64,000 nt of DNA from Lachnospiraceae bacterium (GCA_014804795.1 JAAUZC010000023.1:124001-188000); one strand, 5' to 3'; shown: positions 54,531 through 63,422, counted from the stretch's first letter. Notes: generated from the letters alone by a model not told the origin. A program made the numbers and translations.

Positions 54531-55709
54531 CTACCTTGTCGTCTCCCAGAAGCCCGTCACCAGAACCGTCATATCGTCCCGTACTTCCCCTTTACACTGA
54601 CGGAGCACATAAGTCAGAATATCCCCAGCAAGCTCATTCGGGTTCCTTGTCTGAAAACGGCTGATCACTTCCGGCAGCGCCGCCTCCCCGATACCCTGAT
54701 TCATCGCATCCACCACACCGTCCGACAACATAATGATATAATCCCCATCCTCCAGATACCTTGTCAAAAACTCGCTTTCCGGCTCTTCCACCAGGCCAAG
54801 CGGAAGATTTCTGGAAGAAATCTGCTCTACAAGGTTGTCCCGTTTCAAAAAGGACGGCGCCGCTCCCACTTTACAAAAATGGCATATTCCCTGATACAGG
54901 TCAATATTGCAGCAGTCTATTGTAGAAGTATTGTGTTCTGTCCTGCCCGTCAAAAGCACACCGTTGATCAACCTCATGGCCGCGTTCACGGAAAATCCCG
55001 CTTCCAGAAAACGCTGTGTCAGATCAACTACCATAGAACTGCTTTTTAAGGCGCTTTCCCCTGCGCCCATTCCGTCTGAAAGTAAAATTGCCACATTCCC
55101 TTCGCCATACTCAAAACTTTCAAAACAGTCTCCCGAAACCGTTTCCGACTGCTTGATCGCTTTTGCGCTCCCTGTCAGTATATGAAAAGACGGCTCTTCC
55201 TGAAACAAATATGTGGCCCACTCCTGCGACAGGAAAAAAGCGCAGTTGCGATGCGGCACAAGCCGCATATCAAACAGCACCGACAAAAGCCCCGCCACAT
55301 CCTCTGCGGAAACACTGATCGGTCTTACCGTTCTCATCTGTATGCTGTATTCCCTGTGCCCGTCGGCTGCCCTTGTATAAAAAAAGTCCCCGACCAAAAC
55401 GCCTTCCGCTTTCATCTCCCGCACAAGCTGACGATATTTTTTCTCACTGATTTTCTCTATGTTTCTCTCCTCTTTCGCAATGTCCGTAAGCATCCGCGAC
55501 ATCTCCTGCAGCTGCCCCGCAAAGATACAGCGCTGCTCCGAAAGCTGTCTCTCCCAGAGAATAAGGTGCCGTTCTTCCTCCTCCTGCATACTTTTTTCTT
55601 CCTCTGTTTTTATTCCAAAGTTCTGAAAAGAATCCGCCAGTTCCCTGAAAGAATCCGCATATTCCAACAACCTCTGTTTTCCATAATCCTGTAATATCGT
55701 AGTTTCCAT
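54531..55709 (-). CDS. spoIIE: SpoIIE-like PP2C phosphatase lacking the membrane domain
   Basis: About 392 residues. A C-terminal PP2C-type phosphatase domain (VSGDCFESFEYGEGNVAILLSDGMGAG and DYIIMLSDGVVDAM) is preceded by a coiled-coil regulatory part (about residues 30-110). Canonical SpoIIE is about 800 residues with ten N-terminal membrane helices; none is present, and the upstream sequence does not restore them. The position upstream of tilS-hpt-ftsH supports orthology. SpoIIE dephosphorylates SpoIIAA to activate sigma-F in the forespore. GGAGGT lies six bases before the ATG at 55709. Truncation or a true lineage-specific short form are both possible. Confidence 0.85.
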   Translation of the reverse strand: METTILQDYGKQRLLEYADSFRELADSFQNFGIKTEEEKSMQEEEERHLILWERQLSEQRCIFAGQLQEMSRMLTDIAKEERNIEKISEKKYRQLVREMKAEGVLVGDFFYTRAADGHREYSIQMRTVRPISVSAEDVAGLLSVLFDMRLVPHRNCAFFLSQEWATYLFQEEPSFHILTGSAKAIKQSETVSGDCFESFEYGEGNVAILLSDGMGAGESALKSSSMVVDLTQRFLEAGFSVNAAMRLINGVLLTGRTEHNTSTIDCCNIDLYQGICHFCKVGAAPSFLKRDNLVEQISSRNLPLGLVEEPESEFLTRYLEDGDYIIMLSDGVVDAMNQGIGEAALPEVISRFQTRNPNELAGDILTYVLRQCKGEVRDDMTVLVTGFWETTR

Positions 55710-55720
55710 CATTATACCTC

Positions 55721-55852
55721 CTGTTATTAGTCCCGCATCCGCCCTTCCAGCACACGGATAGCGGAAGACTGCTTTTCAGCCGCTTTGCGTCTGCAAACCG
55801 TCTTGTGCGCTGTTCGGGCTTCTGCTGTTATTAGTCCCGCATCCGCCCTTCC
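55721..55852. repeat. Direct repeat of 28 bases in the spoIIE leader
   Basis: Identical 28-base copies at 55721-55748 and 55825-55852 (104-base period) flank the region just upstream of the spoIIE Shine-Dalgarno. Neither encodes a recognised element. It may be a tandem duplication of the leader or the result of a deletion of the missing N-terminal coding part. Confidence 0.8.
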
Positions 55853-55885
55853 TGGGCTTCTGCCTCTTAAAAGTCCTGTGTGACG

Positions 55886-55919
55886 ATTATAGACAAACAG
55901 AAAGTGCGATGTTTGTCAA
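55886..55919 (-). promoter_or_regulatory. spoIIE promoter with long spacer and Spo0A-box-like sites
   Basis: Minus strand -35 TTGACA (55914-55919) and -10 TATAAT (55886-55891), both perfect but 22 bases apart. Bacillus spoIIE and spoIIG promoters are sigma-A promoters with 21-22-base spacers that need phosphorylated Spo0A. Sequences one to two mismatches from the Spo0A box (TTGTCGAA) occur as TTGTCAAA over the -35 and TTGTCTAT just before the -10; they form the GACAAAC/GTTTGTC inverted repeat. Control by Spo0A is inferred. Confidence 0.65.
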
Positions 55920-55999
55920 AAACGCACCTGTAATTCCAAGTTTTTTCCGACAATAACCGCACTGGAACTTCTTAAAGTATAAGACTCTTATGCTAAAAA

Positions 56000-56023
56000 G
56001 AGCTGTCCGTTTCCGAACAGCTC
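56000..56023 (-). terminator. Terminator of the rqcP-yabP-yabQ-divIC operon
   Basis: On the minus strand GAGCTGTTCG pairs with CGGACAGCTC around a GAAA loop, followed by five T (55995-55999). It overlaps the divIC stop codon by two bases. Confidence 0.85.
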
Positions 56024-56333
56024 ACTCTCCCTGTGTTTTAAAAACAATCTCATCTTCATACACAAGTCCTAACTTTTCTTTTGCCATGTCTTCAATATAT
56101 TTCTGAGTTTGTGTATATTTCTCATACTCTTTAATTTCTTCTGCCCTTGTCTCTTCCTGGTCTATTTTTTCCTGCAGTTCTTCCTGCTTTGTCAAATAGG
56201 CCGCCTGCTTCTCTTTCAGCTCACCCTTTCGGATATTTACAACTATGATCAGCATAAGCAGCACCAGTGTCACTAACACCATAGCAAATTTATTCTGATT
56301 TTGTTTCTGATATGCCACTCTTCTTCTTGCCAT
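56022..56333 (-). CDS. divIC: Septum formation initiator (FtsB/DivIC family)
   Basis: A 103-residue protein with a single membrane helix (FAMVLVTLVLLMLIIVVNI) and an extracytoplasmic coiled-coil (KEKQAAYLTKQEELQEKIDQEE), then the family motif YIEDMAKEKLGLVYEDEIVF. It acts in the divisome as part of the FtsQ/L/B (DivIB/FtsL/DivIC) complex. It follows yabQ in the conserved sporulation/division cluster. The basic N-terminus (MARRRVAYQKQNQNK) lies in the cytoplasm. Confidence 0.94.
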   Translation of the reverse strand: MARRRVAYQKQNQNKFAMVLVTLVLLMLIIVVNIRKGELKEKQAAYLTKQEELQEKIDQEETRAEEIKEYEKYTQTQKYIEDMAKEKLGLVYEDEIVFKTQGE

Positions 56334-56373
56334 CTCTATTCCCCATATTATAGATCAAAAATCTTTCATACCC

Positions 56374-56886
56374 CTAATGTTTACATAATACTATTTTAAT
56401 CATTTTATAAAACACCGTCAACTTCTTTTTTAATGTTCTGGAAAAATATCTCCCTTTTCGGTAAAGGAGTTCTCTCAGTGCATACACTTTCGCTTTGGCC
56501 GCCCTTTTGGGTTTCTCCAGAACGCTTTCCGCTTTTTTACCGGCTTTTTCCGCCGCATTAAATGCGCCTGTCTTCGTTTTGTTGAGCAGTTTCGCACTGT
56601 ATTTCACAAAAAGACTCCCCACAGATACCGTATACAAAAAAATTCCCGCGCAAACCCCCAGTATCGTATAAAAACGCAGCCTGCCGTTATGATATTCATA
56701 AAGCATTAAAAACGCCTTTATACCTACCCAGAGCCAGTACAAAAAATCTTCAAACGCCATGGCAAGTCTGTTATGGCCTACAACTCTTCTGAAAATACGC
56801 AGCATATCATAGACAAATGCTATTTCAATGCCAAAATAAGCAGCATACAAAAACAGCACAAACTCTGTAGTCACCAGTTCACTCAT
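56374..56886 (-). CDS. yabQ: Spore cortex biosynthesis protein YabQ
   Basis: A 170-residue membrane protein matching YabQ: N-terminus FVLFLYAAYFGIEIAFVYDMLRIFRRV, then three helices (DFLYWLWVGIKAFLML, YTILGVCAGIFLYTVSVG). A long basic C-terminal tail follows. YabQ is needed for cortex formation in Bacillus and localises to the outer forespore membrane. It lies 12 bases downstream of the yabP start-to-stop region in one operon. Confidence 0.92.
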   Translation of the reverse strand: MSELVTTEFVLFLYAAYFGIEIAFVYDMLRIFRRVVGHNRLAMAFEDFLYWLWVGIKAFLMLYEYHNGRLRFYTILGVCAGIFLYTVSVGSLFVKYSAKLLNKTKTGAFNAAEKAGKKAESVLEKPKRAAKAKVYALRELLYRKGRYFSRTLKKKLTVFYKMIKIVLCKH

Positions 56887-56898
56887 TGCGGCTTTCCT

Positions 56899-57216
56899 CT
56901 ATTGAAACAGCCTGGAGAAAAAAGACTCCGCCTTTTCCCGTGTGCCCGCCGTATCGGAGTACGTCAGAGAATCCACATTGCCGTCCACATCCACCTCGCC
57001 TTTATCTAAAGAAAGTCTGCTCACATGAAGTTCTGAGCCTTTTATCATCAGCATCCCCTGCTCTGTTTCCAGCAATACTTCATTGATATCAAAAGAAAGC
57101 ACATCATTTACACCTGTGATCGTGCAGGTCTTTCTTCCTGATAACACAATTTTATGTGTGCGCAGTTGTGTTTTGCTGTGGCTGCTGCCACTGGTATAGC
57201 TGCTTAAATCTTCCAT
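56899..57216 (-). CDS. yabP: Sporulation protein YabP
   Basis: A 105-residue YabP-type protein: HKIVLSGRKTCTITGVNDVLSFDINEVLLETEQGMLMIKGSELHVSRLSLDKGEVDVDGNVDSLTYSD. The family forms a beta-sheet domain shared with YqfC and works in spore coat or cortex assembly. The ATG at 57216 has GGAGGG seven bases upstream; the frame from 57270 has none. It precedes yabQ by 12 bases. Confidence 0.92.
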   Translation of the reverse strand: MEDLSSYTSGSSHSKTQLRTHKIVLSGRKTCTITGVNDVLSFDINEVLLETEQGMLMIKGSELHVSRLSLDKGEVDVDGNVDSLTYSDTAGTREKAESFFSRLFQ

Positions 57217-57339
57217 CCCGTTTCCCTCCATCTGACTAAAAAAGCAAGCGAACCCAAAAGTTCTGAACACTTTTTACACAATACAATATATGAACGGGAC
57301 GTCCATCTGATACCAAAATCTTACAGATTTTCTGAACAC

Positions 57340-57579
57340 CTATAAATAGCGGTACATTTCCTTTGCCTCTTCCTTACGCACCACCTCTGATACATCCAGC
57401 ACTTCCACTTTCACTTCTTTCGCACCAAACTGAATCGTGATGATATCTCCCTGTTTTACTGCAGTACCTGCCTTTGCCGTTTTATCATTGATCAGCACCC
57501 TGCCTGCATCACATGCCTCATTTGCCACGGTACGTCTCTTGATAAGCCGTGATACTTTCAGATATTTATCCAGTCTCAT
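57340..57579 (-). CDS. rqcP: S4-domain RNA-binding protein RqcP (YabO)
   Basis: A 79-residue S4 domain: MRLDKYLKVSRLIKRRTVANEACDAGRVLINDKTAKAGTAVKQGD. RqcP binds stalled 50S-peptidyl-tRNA complexes with RqcH in Firmicutes ribosome-associated quality control. The ATG at 57579 has GGGAG eight bases upstream; the frame from 57600 does not. It is first of the yabP-yabQ-divIC operon, as in Bacillus (yabO). It lies 123 bases before yabP. Confidence 0.93.
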   Translation of the reverse strand: MRLDKYLKVSRLIKRRTVANEACDAGRVLINDKTAKAGTAVKQGDIITIQFGAKEVKVEVLDVSEVVRKEEAKEMYRYL

Positions 57580-57615
57580 AAATCTTTCTCCCTGCCGCAA
57601 TTCTTATCGTGTAAA

Positions 57616-57644
57616 AAGCCCGGGCAAACAGGTTGCCCGGGCTT
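57616..57644 (-). terminator. Terminator of hup
   Basis: A 12-base perfect stem AAGCCCGGGCAA/TTGCCCGGGCTT (57616-57627 and 57633-57644) followed by T-rich sequence on the minus strand. It is 26 bases after the hup stop. Confidence 0.92.
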
Positions 57645-57670
57645 CTATTCTATCCGGTTTTTCCGGCAAT

Positions 57671-57946
57671 TTATGCATTCAGCATATCCTTTAACGGTTT
57701 ACCGGCTTTAAACTTCGGTGCCTTGGAAGCAGGAATCTGCATAACTTTTCCGCTCTGAGGGTTGCGGCCTTCTCTTGCTGCTCTTTCAGATACTTCAAAA
57801 GTACCAAAGCCTACCAGCTGAACCTTTCCACCTTTCTTTAACTCATCAGCAACTACATCTACAAAAGCCTTTAATGCTTTCTCGGCATCCTTTTTAGAAA
57901 TTTCAGCCTGATCTGCAATTGCTGCAACTAATTCCATTTTGTTCAT
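57671..57946 (-). CDS. hup: HU-family DNA-binding protein
   Basis: A 91-residue HU protein with the signature MNKMELVAAIADQAEISKKDAEKALKAF and the DNA-binding arm GFGTFEVSERAAREGRNPQSG. It coats and bends DNA in the nucleoid. A GGAGG precedes the ATG. It stands alone with its own strong terminator downstream and is next to the rqcP operon as in Bacillus hbs/mazG neighbourhood. Confidence 0.97.
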   Translation of the reverse strand: MNKMELVAAIADQAEISKKDAEKALKAFVDVVADELKKGGKVQLVGFGTFEVSERAAREGRNPQSGKVMQIPASKAPKFKAGKPLKDMLNA

Positions 57947-58092
57947 TTTAATTCCTCCTGATTACTATACATCTATTAGTTTCTGAAATTTTTTCTTTAA
58001 AACCCGGGGCTTTCCAGAAAAAACATCTATACCTATATATAGTGGTTTTTCCTTTGTTTGTCAAGGATTTTATAGATTTTTCAGAGTTTATT

Positions 58093-59439
58093 TTACAGTC
58101 TTGCAAGAAGCGTTTCCCTCTGCTCCTCATAGCCCGGTTTTCCAAGCAGTGCAAACATATTTTTCTTATAACTTTCCACGCCCGGCTGGTTAAACGGATT
58201 TACCCCTAACATATAACCGGATACGCCGCAGGCAAACTCAAAGAAGTAGAAAAGCTGCCCCAGATAAAACTCATTCACCTCCGGAATTTTCACCATCAGG
58301 TTAGGCACCTGCCCGTCCGTATGCGCAAGAATCGTTCCGTTCATTGCCGATTTATTCACGAAATCCACAGTCTGGCCCGCCAGATAGTTAAGCCCGTCAA
58401 GATCCACCGGTTCTTCTCCGATCGTAAGGGTCTCTCTGCTTGTCTCCACGTCAAGCACTGTCTCAAACATGATCCTTGCGCCGTCCTGGATAAACTGTCC
58501 CATAGAGTGTAAATCTGTCGTCAGATCTACGCTTGCAGGAAAGATACCTCTCTGATCCTTTCCTTCCGACTCCCCGTAAAGCTGTTTCCACCATTCAGAA
58601 ACATAGTGGACAGAAGGCTCATAATTTGCCAGGATCTCAACTTCTTTACCCTTCCTCAGCAGGATATTACGGATTCCTGCGTACAGCAATGCATCATTTT
58701 CTTCAAATGCATTATTAAGCGCTGCCTCTCTGCCGCTCGCCGCGCCTTCCATCAACTTATCGATATCCGCACCGGAAACTGCGATGGGAAGCAGTCCTAC
58801 TGCTGTAAGTACGGAAAAACGTCCGCCTACATCATCAGGCACTACAAACGTCTCATATCCTTCTTCCGTAGCAAGTTTCTTTAATGCTCCTCTTGCCTTA
58901 TCTGTGGTTGCATATATTCTCTTTGCCGCACCCTCTTTACCATATTTCTTTTCGCACATCTCTTTAAAAATGCGGAACGCGATCGCAGGTTCTGTTGTGG
59001 TGCCTGACTTGGAGATTATATTAATCGAAAAATCTCTGTCTCCGATCACATCCATCAGATCTTTTAAATAAGTTGAACTGATGGAATTGCCGCAGAAGTA
59101 AATTTCCGGCGTTTTTCTGACAGACTTGTCCACAATATTATAGAAACTGTGGCGCAAAAATTCAATGGCCGCCCTTGCTCCCAAGTAAGAACCGCCAATA
59201 CCGATCACTAAAAGCACTTCGGAATCGCTCTGAATTTTTTCTGCCGCTTTTTTAATTCTGGAAAATTCTTCCTTATCATAATTAACCGGAAGATCGACCC
59301 AGCCTAAAAAGTCATTTCCTGCCCCTGTTTTGCTTACCAAAAGCTCTTTTGCATCCAATACGGATTTTTTTATATTTTCCACTTCATGTTCCGCAATAAA
59401 GGGTGCCGCCTTAGAATAATCAAATGTTACTTTACTCAT
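58093..59439 (-). CDS. pgi: Glucose-6-phosphate isomerase
   Basis: A 448-residue phosphoglucose isomerase, interconverting glucose 6-phosphate and fructose 6-phosphate. The signature regions are [30 protein letters not shown] and the second family motif within the [19 protein letters not shown] stretch. The short bacterial form with the C-terminal [13 protein letters not shown] is complete. It links with the glucokinase and aldolase at the left of the window in the same pathway. GGAGC-type site precedes the ATG. Confidence 0.97.
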   Translation of the reverse strand: MSKVTFDYSKAAPFIAEHEVENIKKSVLDAKELLVSKTGAGNDFLGWVDLPVNYDKEEFSRIKKAAEKIQSDSEVLLVIGIGGSYLGARAAIEFLRHSFYNIVDKSVRKTPEIYFCGNSISSTYLKDLMDVIGDRDFSINIISKSGTTTEPAIAFRIFKEMCEKKYGKEGAAKRIYATTDKARGALKKLATEEGYETFVVPDDVGGRFSVLTAVGLLPIAVSGADIDKLMEGAASGREAALNNAFEENDALLYAGIRNILLRKGKEVEILANYEPSVHYVSEWWKQLYGESEGKDQRGIFPASVDLTTDLHSMGQFIQDGARIMFETVLDVETSRETLTIGEEPVDLDGLNYLAGQTVDFVNKSAMNGTILAHTDGQVPNLMVKIPEVNEFYLGQLFYFFEFACGVSGYMLGVNPFNQPGVESYKKNMFALLGKPGYEEQRETLLARL

Positions 59440-59514
59440 ATTTCTGCTCCTTTTTTCTTAAGATTGATTAGCATTAGTTTAGCAAAGAACCGATTTTCTT
59501 TCAATAGCATTTCC

Positions 59515-60255
59515 TCAAGAATGATAAACAAATTCCAATAAAAGCCCCTCTAACTCTTTTACTTCCTCCGGCTCAAGTTTTTTCTCCTCTTTCTTTTTAC
59601 GTGTGCTGAAATCTGTTATTTCGGCTTTCTTTTTTTCCATGTCCGTTGTCATACTCTTCGATATACTGCTTTCTTTTTGTTCATCCGTCTTTTCTGTTTT
59701 CTGCTCCAGCTCATCCAATCGTTCCTGTTCCTTTTTTGATTGGGGAATTCTGGCACTGATATTATTTTCCAGATAATCTATCAGGTTTGTTTTTAAAACT
59801 TCCGTTTTCCCTTTCAGATCCACTGCTGCCGAAACGGAAAAATAACCGTAAAGCATAACAAATGCAAAAATATAATATGTAAAAATTTCCCCTATAGTCT
59901 TTTTCTCCACAATCGCCCGGCATGCACCGGCTCCTGTCAGAAAAACAGAAAGCAAAAGCATTTGCCCACTGAGATGTTGCAGCATTTTTGTCGAAAATGG
60001 TCCAAACCGGATACTATGTACAAATTTGTCCACAAATACAGGAATATTTGCAACTTTCTCATGGAGTTCATAACGGTTCATAAACTTCAATTTGCATACT
60101 TTCAGCATTTTATTTTTTGTAGATGACATATTATGTGTCTCTTTTATCATATTTTGGTAAAGAAAACCTGTTACAATCTGGCATAGCAGGCTGAAAATAA
60201 ACAATAATAATATGGAACCGGCAAGTATTTTATGTTCTGTAAAAAAATTCTCCAT
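59515..60255 (-). CDS. Uncharacterised membrane protein with charged coiled-coil tail
   Basis: A 246-residue protein: an N-terminal helix (LAGSILLLFIFSLLCQIVTGFLYQ), two further hydrophobic segments (MLLLSVFLTGAGACRAIV and IFTYYIFAFVMLYGYFSV), and a highly charged C-terminus of about 80 residues (KSKKEQERLDELEQKTEKTDEQKESS). No family is recognised. It is probably membrane-anchored, with the tail in the cytoplasm. The gene stands alone between pgi and the divergent TSCPD gene. Confidence 0.7.
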   Translation of the reverse strand: MENFFTEHKILAGSILLLFIFSLLCQIVTGFLYQNMIKETHNMSSTKNKMLKVCKLKFMNRYELHEKVANIPVFVDKFVHSIRFGPFSTKMLQHLSGQMLLLSVFLTGAGACRAIVEKKTIGEIFTYYIFAFVMLYGYFSVSAAVDLKGKTEVLKTNLIDYLENNISARIPQSKKEQERLDELEQKTEKTDEQKESSISKSMTTDMEKKKAEITDFSTRKKKEEKKLEPEEVKELEGLLLEFVYHS

Positions 60256-60454
60256 TTTACGAACCCCTTTCCTCTGGTTTTGTTTATTTCAGTATAATCC
60301 AGAAAAACTGTTCTGCTCAACAGAAGAACCTCGCCGAACTTTTACAAAATATTCATTCTTTTTCCCTCTTTCTCTGGAAAGCAGCATGTTTTTCTGCTAT
60401 AATTTCTCTTTAATAAGGAAATTTGCGATTTTTTACAGAAGGGAGAGATAAATT

Positions 60455-60700
60455 ATGCATTATACACCATCCGGGGTTTGTTCCCGGGGAATTGATTTTG
60501 AGCTGGAGGACGGTATCGTAAAAAGCGTTCATTTTACGGGAGGCTGCAGCGGAAATACACAGGGTGTTGCCGCTCTTATCCAGGGAATGCCGGCGGAAGA
60601 GGCCATAAAAAGATTAAAAGGATTAAAATGCGGCTTTAAATCCACTTCCTGCCCCGATCAGTTAGCAAAAGCATTAGAAGCAGCACTTGTCAGTCAGTAA
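60455..60700 (+). CDS. TSCPD-domain protein, TIGR03905-type
   Basis: An 81-residue protein with the pattern YTPSGVCSRGIDFELEDGIVKSVHFTGGCSGNTQGV and ending KCGFKSTSCPDQLAKAL, whose TSCPD motif names the domain. The same domain ends class II ribonucleotide reductase and here occurs alone; the four cysteines may bind a metal or cluster. The function of the stand-alone form is unknown. GGGAG precedes the ATG, and murG follows 17 bases after its stop, so the two are cotranscribed. Confidence 0.88.
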   Translation: MHYTPSGVCSRGIDFELEDGIVKSVHFTGGCSGNTQGVAALIQGMPAEEAIKRLKGLKCGFKSTSCPDQLAKALEAALVSQ

Positions 60701-60717
60701 CCCAGGAGGTCATTTTC

Positions 60718-61788
60718 ATGTCAAAAAAAATTATTTTAACAGGCGGTGGGACTGCCGGTCATGTCACGCCGAACATTGCCCTGATCCCTCATTTGAAGGA
60801 AGCCGGCTATGAAATAGTTTATATTGGCTCTTATGACGGTATCGAAAAAAGATTGATTTCCGATTTTCCGGAAATATCATACTATGGTATCGCAACAGGA
60901 AAATTCCGGCGATATCTGGATATCAAGAATCTGACTGACCCGTTTCGCGTGTTAAAAGGTTACTCGGAAGCAAAAAAGATATTAAAAAAGGAAAAGCCAG
61001 ATGTGCTGTTTTCCAAAGGCGGTTTTGTCAGTGTTCCTGTAGTCAGGGCTGCTGCTTCCCTGCATATCCCCTGCATTATACACGAATCCGATATGACGCC
61101 CGGGCTTGCGAATAAACTCTGCATACCCATTGCCCGAAAAGTCTGCTGTAATTTCCCGGAAACGTTTAAAATGCTGCCGGAAGAGAAGGCCGTGCTGACC
61201 GGTTCTCCAATCCGCGAAGAACTTTCCAGCGGAAATAAGATTGCTGCGTTAGAGCTTTGTAAATTCACTGTATCAAAACCTGTTGTGATGGTAATTGGCG
61301 GTTCTCTTGGTGCGGCCAGCGTCAATCAGATAGTAAGAGCCTCTTTAGATTCTTTATTAAAGGATTTTCAGGTCGTTCATATTTGCGGTAAGGATAAGAT
61401 TGATGATACTCTTTTAAATGTAAGCGGTTATAAACAGTTTGAGTATCTGAAAGCGGAGTTAAAAGATGTGTTTGCCATGGCGGATGTTATCATTTCCCGG
61501 GCAGGCGCCAATGCGATCTGTGAACTCCTTGCTTTGAAAAAGCCGAATCTGTTAATTCCTCTGCCCGCAGGTTCCAGCCGCGGAGACCAGATCTTAAATG
61601 CGGCTTCTTTTGAATCTCAGGGTTACAGTATGGTTGTTCAGGAAAAGGATCTGACACCGGAATTACTTGTGGAGAAAGTACAGGAGTTGTATTTTACCAG
61701 ACAGAGCTATATTGATGCGATGAACAGTTCTATACAGATGAGTTCTATCAGTTCTATCTTGAAGCTCATTCAGGGGGAAACGGCTTAA
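60718..61788 (+). CDS. murG: UDP-N-acetylglucosamine-lipid I GlcNAc transferase (MurG)
   Basis: A 356-residue GT28 glycosyltransferase, most likely MurG, which adds GlcNAc to lipid I to make lipid II on the inner face of the membrane. The N-terminal motif is TGGGTAGHVTPN, followed by SKGGFVSVPVV and the C-terminal UDP-GlcNAc-binding ISRAGANAICELLALKKPNLLIPLP. AGGAGG precedes the ATG. Other GT28 glycosyltransferases share the loops, so a secondary role cannot be excluded. Confidence 0.93.
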   Translation: MSKKIILTGGGTAGHVTPNIALIPHLKEAGYEIVYIGSYDGIEKRLISDFPEISYYGIATGKFRRYLDIKNLTDPFRVLKGYSEAKKILKKEKPDVLFSKGGFVSVPVVRAAASLHIPCIIHESDMTPGLANKLCIPIARKVCCNFPETFKMLPEEKAVLTGSPIREELSSGNKIAALELCKFTVSKPVVMVIGGSLGAASVNQIVRASLDSLLKDFQVVHICGKDKIDDTLLNVSGYKQFEYLKAELKDVFAMADVIISRAGANAICELLALKKPNLLIPLPAGSSRGDQILNAASFESQGYSMVVQEKDLTPELLVEKVQELYFTRQSYIDAMNSSIQMSSISSILKLIQGETA

Positions 61789-61848
61789 TATATGTGATTC
61801 CCGACGCTCATACAATAAAATCCGCGCTTGCAAGAGTTCTATTATTAT

Positions 61849-61896
61849 GAATAAAAATAACCCTGTAACAACTTTGCTGCAGGGCTATTTTTATTC
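61849..61896. terminator. Bidirectional terminator between murG and the anti-sigma gene
   Basis: GAATAAAAATA-A-CCCTG and CAGGG-C-TATTTTTATTC (61849-61865 and 61880-61896) form a long stem with one mismatch. It has A- and T-rich arms on both strands and lies between convergent genes. Confidence 0.85.
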
Positions 61897-61922
61897 TCAC
61901 CGGTTATTCCTTTATAACACAA

Positions 61923-63422
61923 TTACTGTAATTCAATACTCTCTACTGTCAGCGTATCATCTTCCAAACAAATCTCAGCTTTCAGGTCAAGGTTTATCGG
62001 AAACTGTTTTCTTTCATTTTCTTCATTTAAGAAAATAGCTTCCATCTGAAACTGTAGGGATAATCCCCTTTTTGTTACAAAATCTCTTTGGGCTGCAAGA
62101 TTTATTGCTTCATAAGTGAGTGCGGTTGGGTTCTTTACTGATAATTTTACGGGCTCACCAAAGGGTTCTTCGCTCAAGTACAGCTGGACAGTTCCTTTTT
62201 TCTCGTCATACGCTGCTTTTAGCCGATGGAGTATCTGGCTCTCATAATCGTTTACAGAAAGGACACTGGCGGACCAGTTTTCGCCTTTCGGGTCTACTAC
62301 CCAGATTTCGCCGGCTATCTGTGCCGGTTTTTTTGTCGGTTTCGCCACATTATTTCCGGAAACATCAGGCATCTCTTCCATGTCGCCGCCGGAAACTGCT
62401 TCTGCAGAGTCACTCTCCCCGCTTTGGTCGGATTCCCCGGTGTTTTCTATGTTATCTGTCTCTGTGCCTGTCTGGCCGGAACTTCCTGTTGTGCTCTGCT
62501 CTGTATCTGCCGGAGTGGAATCTGCTGTCCCCTCTGTGTCTGCATCCGTTTTATCGGGATTCGCCGCTTCATTTGCATCGTCAGACGCAGCAGTTCCCGG
62601 TTCCACGATGTCTTCTTTCGATATCTTTTTCTTTCCGGCTTCTCCATTATACAGGAAAACTACTATTTCTTCCTCGCCATCCCCATCTACATCTGCACAG
62701 GAAAGCTCCGGCAGTTTTTTACTGCTGTTCATATAGTTCCAGTCATAGTACCGGTAATCGTCTTTTACCCGAAGTGCGACTCCTGTTGTCTTCCCGTCCT
62801 CGTGGTAGCCATAAAGAGCAATATCTTTTTTCGGCAGACTCGCCAACAATATAGTCCGGAGTTTTTCCGGTGTATCCTCATACTTCTTTTCCATATCAGA
62901 TGTATAAAGCTCTGTTATCTCTTTTAATTTCTCCGGCGTCATTTCCGCTTTCCAGGCATCTATCCCCTCCAGAATTTCTTCCGGTTCCTTCTCCTCAGGC
63001 TGCTGCGGCATTTCGCTTTCAGAAATAACATCATTATCACTCACAGTGGGTACTGTCTCTTCCGGTAACGGCTCTTCCCCTGTTGGATCTTCTTTTGATA
63101 CTTTGCTTTTTTTATTCTCTTCATACACCGCAAGTATTTCCGGTCTGTAGCTTCTGACCACCACTGCTTTCGCCACATTCTTCACAATCGGTATCTTTAC
63201 CGCAGTCTCCGCAAACGCATAAGAGGTGTTTACCCCTATCGTCAGGCACAAAAACAGAAGCGCCGCAACAGATCCTGCCATTTTCAGCATGCCATAATAT
63301 TTTGCCGCTGCTTTTTTCTTTCTGTCTGCGGCAACAGTCTGCCGTACCATCAGCAAAAGCTCATCCGGTATCTCAATATCTTCATATTTCAGTTTTTCAT
63401 CCTGAAAGTAATTATACTTCAT
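61923..63422 (-). CDS. Transmembrane anti-sigma-like protein with FG-GAP-like segment
   Basis: A 499-residue protein. A cytoplasmic N-terminus of about 45 residues (DIEIPDELLLMVRQTVAADRKKK) is followed by one membrane helix (GSVAALLFLCLTIGVNTSYAF) and a long outer part. A DVDGDGEEEIVVFLY stretch resembles the calcium-binding FG-GAP/VCBS motif, and a Ser/Thr/Glu/Asp-rich linker (about residues 255-340) precedes a C-terminal beta-rich domain. It overlaps the sigma-factor gene by 11 bases, so it is probably its regulator. The outside signal is unknown. Confidence 0.75.
   Translation of the reverse strand: MKYNYFQDEKLKYEDIEIPDELLLMVRQTVAADRKKKAAAKYYGMLKMAGSVAALLFLCLTIGVNTSYAFAETAVKIPIVKNVAKAVVVRSYRPEILAVYEENKKSKVSKEDPTGEEPLPEETVPTVSDNDVISESEMPQQPEEKEPEEILEGIDAWKAEMTPEKLKEITELYTSDMEKKYEDTPEKLRTILLASLPKKDIALYGYHEDGKTTGVALRVKDDYRYYDWNYMNSSKKLPELSCADVDGDGEEEIVVFLYNGEAGKKKISKEDIVEPGTAASDDANEAANPDKTDADTEGTADSTPADTEQSTTGSSGQTGTETDNIENTGESDQSGESDSAEAVSGGDMEEMPDVSGNNVAKPTKKPAQIAGEIWVVDPKGENWSASVLSVNDYESQILHRLKAAYDEKKGTVQLYLSEEPFGEPVKLSVKNPTALTYEAINLAAQRDFVTKRGLSLQFQMEAIFLNEENERKQFPINLDLKAEICLEDDTLTVESIELQ

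Noticed and set aside
54402-55049. 215-residue plus-strand ORF opposite spoIIE and tilS
   Set aside because: Shadow frame over the conserved phosphatase gene; no homology pattern.
55444-55755. 103-residue minus-strand ORF overlapping the spoIIE start
   Set aside because: Out of frame with spoIIE, begins in the repeat, and the Shine-Dalgarno fits the spoIIE ATG instead.
55713-56021. tRNA genes between divIC and spoIIE, as in Bacillus
   Set aside because: No cloverleaf arms or T-loop GTTCGA pattern could be found in either strand.
62120-62854. 244-residue plus-strand ORF opposite the anti-sigma gene
   Set aside because: Antisense to a well-supported gene; Ser/Leu/His-rich shadow composition and no Shine-Dalgarno.
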